Source: Opitutales bacterium
GTDB lineage: Bacteria; Verrucomicrobiota; Verrucomicrobiia; Opitutales; UBA2987
Length of the DNA stretch: 6,364 nt
Assembly (NCBI GenBank): GCA_021772555.1
Contig: JAJFLT010000063.1
Span: 1 to 6,364, forward strand
Direction of reading: 5' to 3'
Each line of letters starts with the position of its first letter. Position 1 is the first letter of the stretch. A program made the translations under genes and the position numbers. The notes under the pieces were generated by a model. The model did not search any database, was not told where the DNA came from, and worked only from the letters and a program-made list of their open reading frames with translations. Below, in pieces: positions 5,985-6,364 of the stretch.

Positions 5985-6364
5985 TCAGCTATTTCCCCGG
6001 CTGAGTTCGGTTTCGACCGGAATTTGCAGCGAATCCGAACGATCTCCGGCTATATAGCGAATGACATCGGTAGCATCGATAATGAGGGAAATAATGTTGA
6101 TGGCGAGGAGTGCCCGCAGCCAGATTCCGAAAAAATCAATGGCCGGATATTCGCCTAACCGCCCGAAAAGATAAATTATGGCCGGGGTCCAGAAAACGAG
6201 GTGTCCCAGCCCCAGCAAGCGTGTAAATCCCGTAAAACCGGTTAGAACAACCATCAAAAGGGCACTGCCCACCAATGCGCCCAAAACCACTTGCGATTCA
6301 AGTCGATCGGTAAATATCAGCGGCACAACCAAGTGTCCGGTTAATAAGACAGCCATCCAAAGCT
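5985..6364 (-). CDS. Hypothetical multi-pass membrane protein (5' end probably outside window)
   Basis: I do not recognise the family. The first in-window ATG (6356) gives 123 residues with hydrophobic segments near 2-15, 23-41, 50-64 and 74-93, then a polar tail (about 100-123, GDRSDSLQIPVETEL). The frame is open upstream to the window edge (Leu-Trp before the Met), no ribosome-binding site is visible, and the first residues already lie inside a hydrophobic helix, so the true start is probably beyond 6364. Short helices with small loops (TGFTGFTRLLGLGHLVFW) suggest a compact four-helix inner-membrane protein. No catalytic or metal-binding motif stands out. It is convergent with the coiled-coil regulator, with about 70 bp between the stops, so shared function with it is not implied. 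Confidence 0.75.
   Translation of the reverse strand, partial: LWMAVLLTGHLVVPLIFTDRLESQVVLGALVGSALLMVVLTGFTGFTRLLGLGHLVFWTPAIIYLFGRLGEYPAIDFFGIWLRALLAINIISLIIDATDVIRYIAGDRSDSLQIPVETELSRGNS

Overview
The window looks like chromosomal DNA of an anaerobic bacterium, most probably a deltaproteobacterium in the Desulfobacterota (Desulfobacterales-like). This is an inference from protein style: a cytoplasmic NiFe-hydrogenase electron-transfer module with an inserted cyclic-nucleotide-binding-fold protein, next to type IV pilus and NtrC-like signalling genes. No marker gene is present to prove the taxonomy.

Left part (1-2145, minus strand): the 5' half of an operon read right to left. It contains a two-cluster ferredoxin-type hydrogenase beta subunit (HydB-like), a 160-residue Crp/Fnr-fold protein without a DNA-binding domain, and the first 150 residues of an FAD/NAD(P)-binding gamma subunit (HydG-like) cut by the window edge. 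The last two overlap by 4 nt. By analogy with sulfhydrogenase-type (group 3) operons, the small (delta) and large NiFe (alpha) subunits would lie beyond position 1, but they are not visible here. Together beta and gamma would pass electrons between NAD(P)(H), FAD, Fe-S clusters and the hydrogenase catalytic pair.

Middle (about 2146-3071): an AT-rich stretch of roughly 690 bp without a convincing intact gene, ended by tRNA-Gly(TCC) on the minus strand with an encoded CCA. It holds a candidate promoter for the hydrogenase operon, several inverted repeats, and two adjoining open stretches on the minus strand (2512-2792) that could be a decayed small gene. The 165 bp between the tRNA and pilC carries a candidate pilC promoter and an 8-bp inverted repeat overlapping it.

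Right part (3072-5915, plus strand): a PilC/GspF-type inner-membrane platform protein whose usual N-terminal domain is replaced by a Gly/Ala- then Lys-rich tail, followed 90 bp later by a 528-residue response regulator. The regulator has an intact receiver domain, but its AAA+ sigma-54-activator domain has lost the GAFTGA loop, Walker B acids, sensor I Asn, arginine fingers and sensor II Arg. Its Fis-type DNA-binding end has been replaced by a long coiled coil. It therefore looks like a phosphorylation-controlled pseudo-ATPase or scaffold rather than a transcription activator, and it is the most unusual object in the window.

End (5985-6364, minus strand): an unrecognised multi-pass membrane protein, probably missing its first residues at the window edge and convergent with the regulator.
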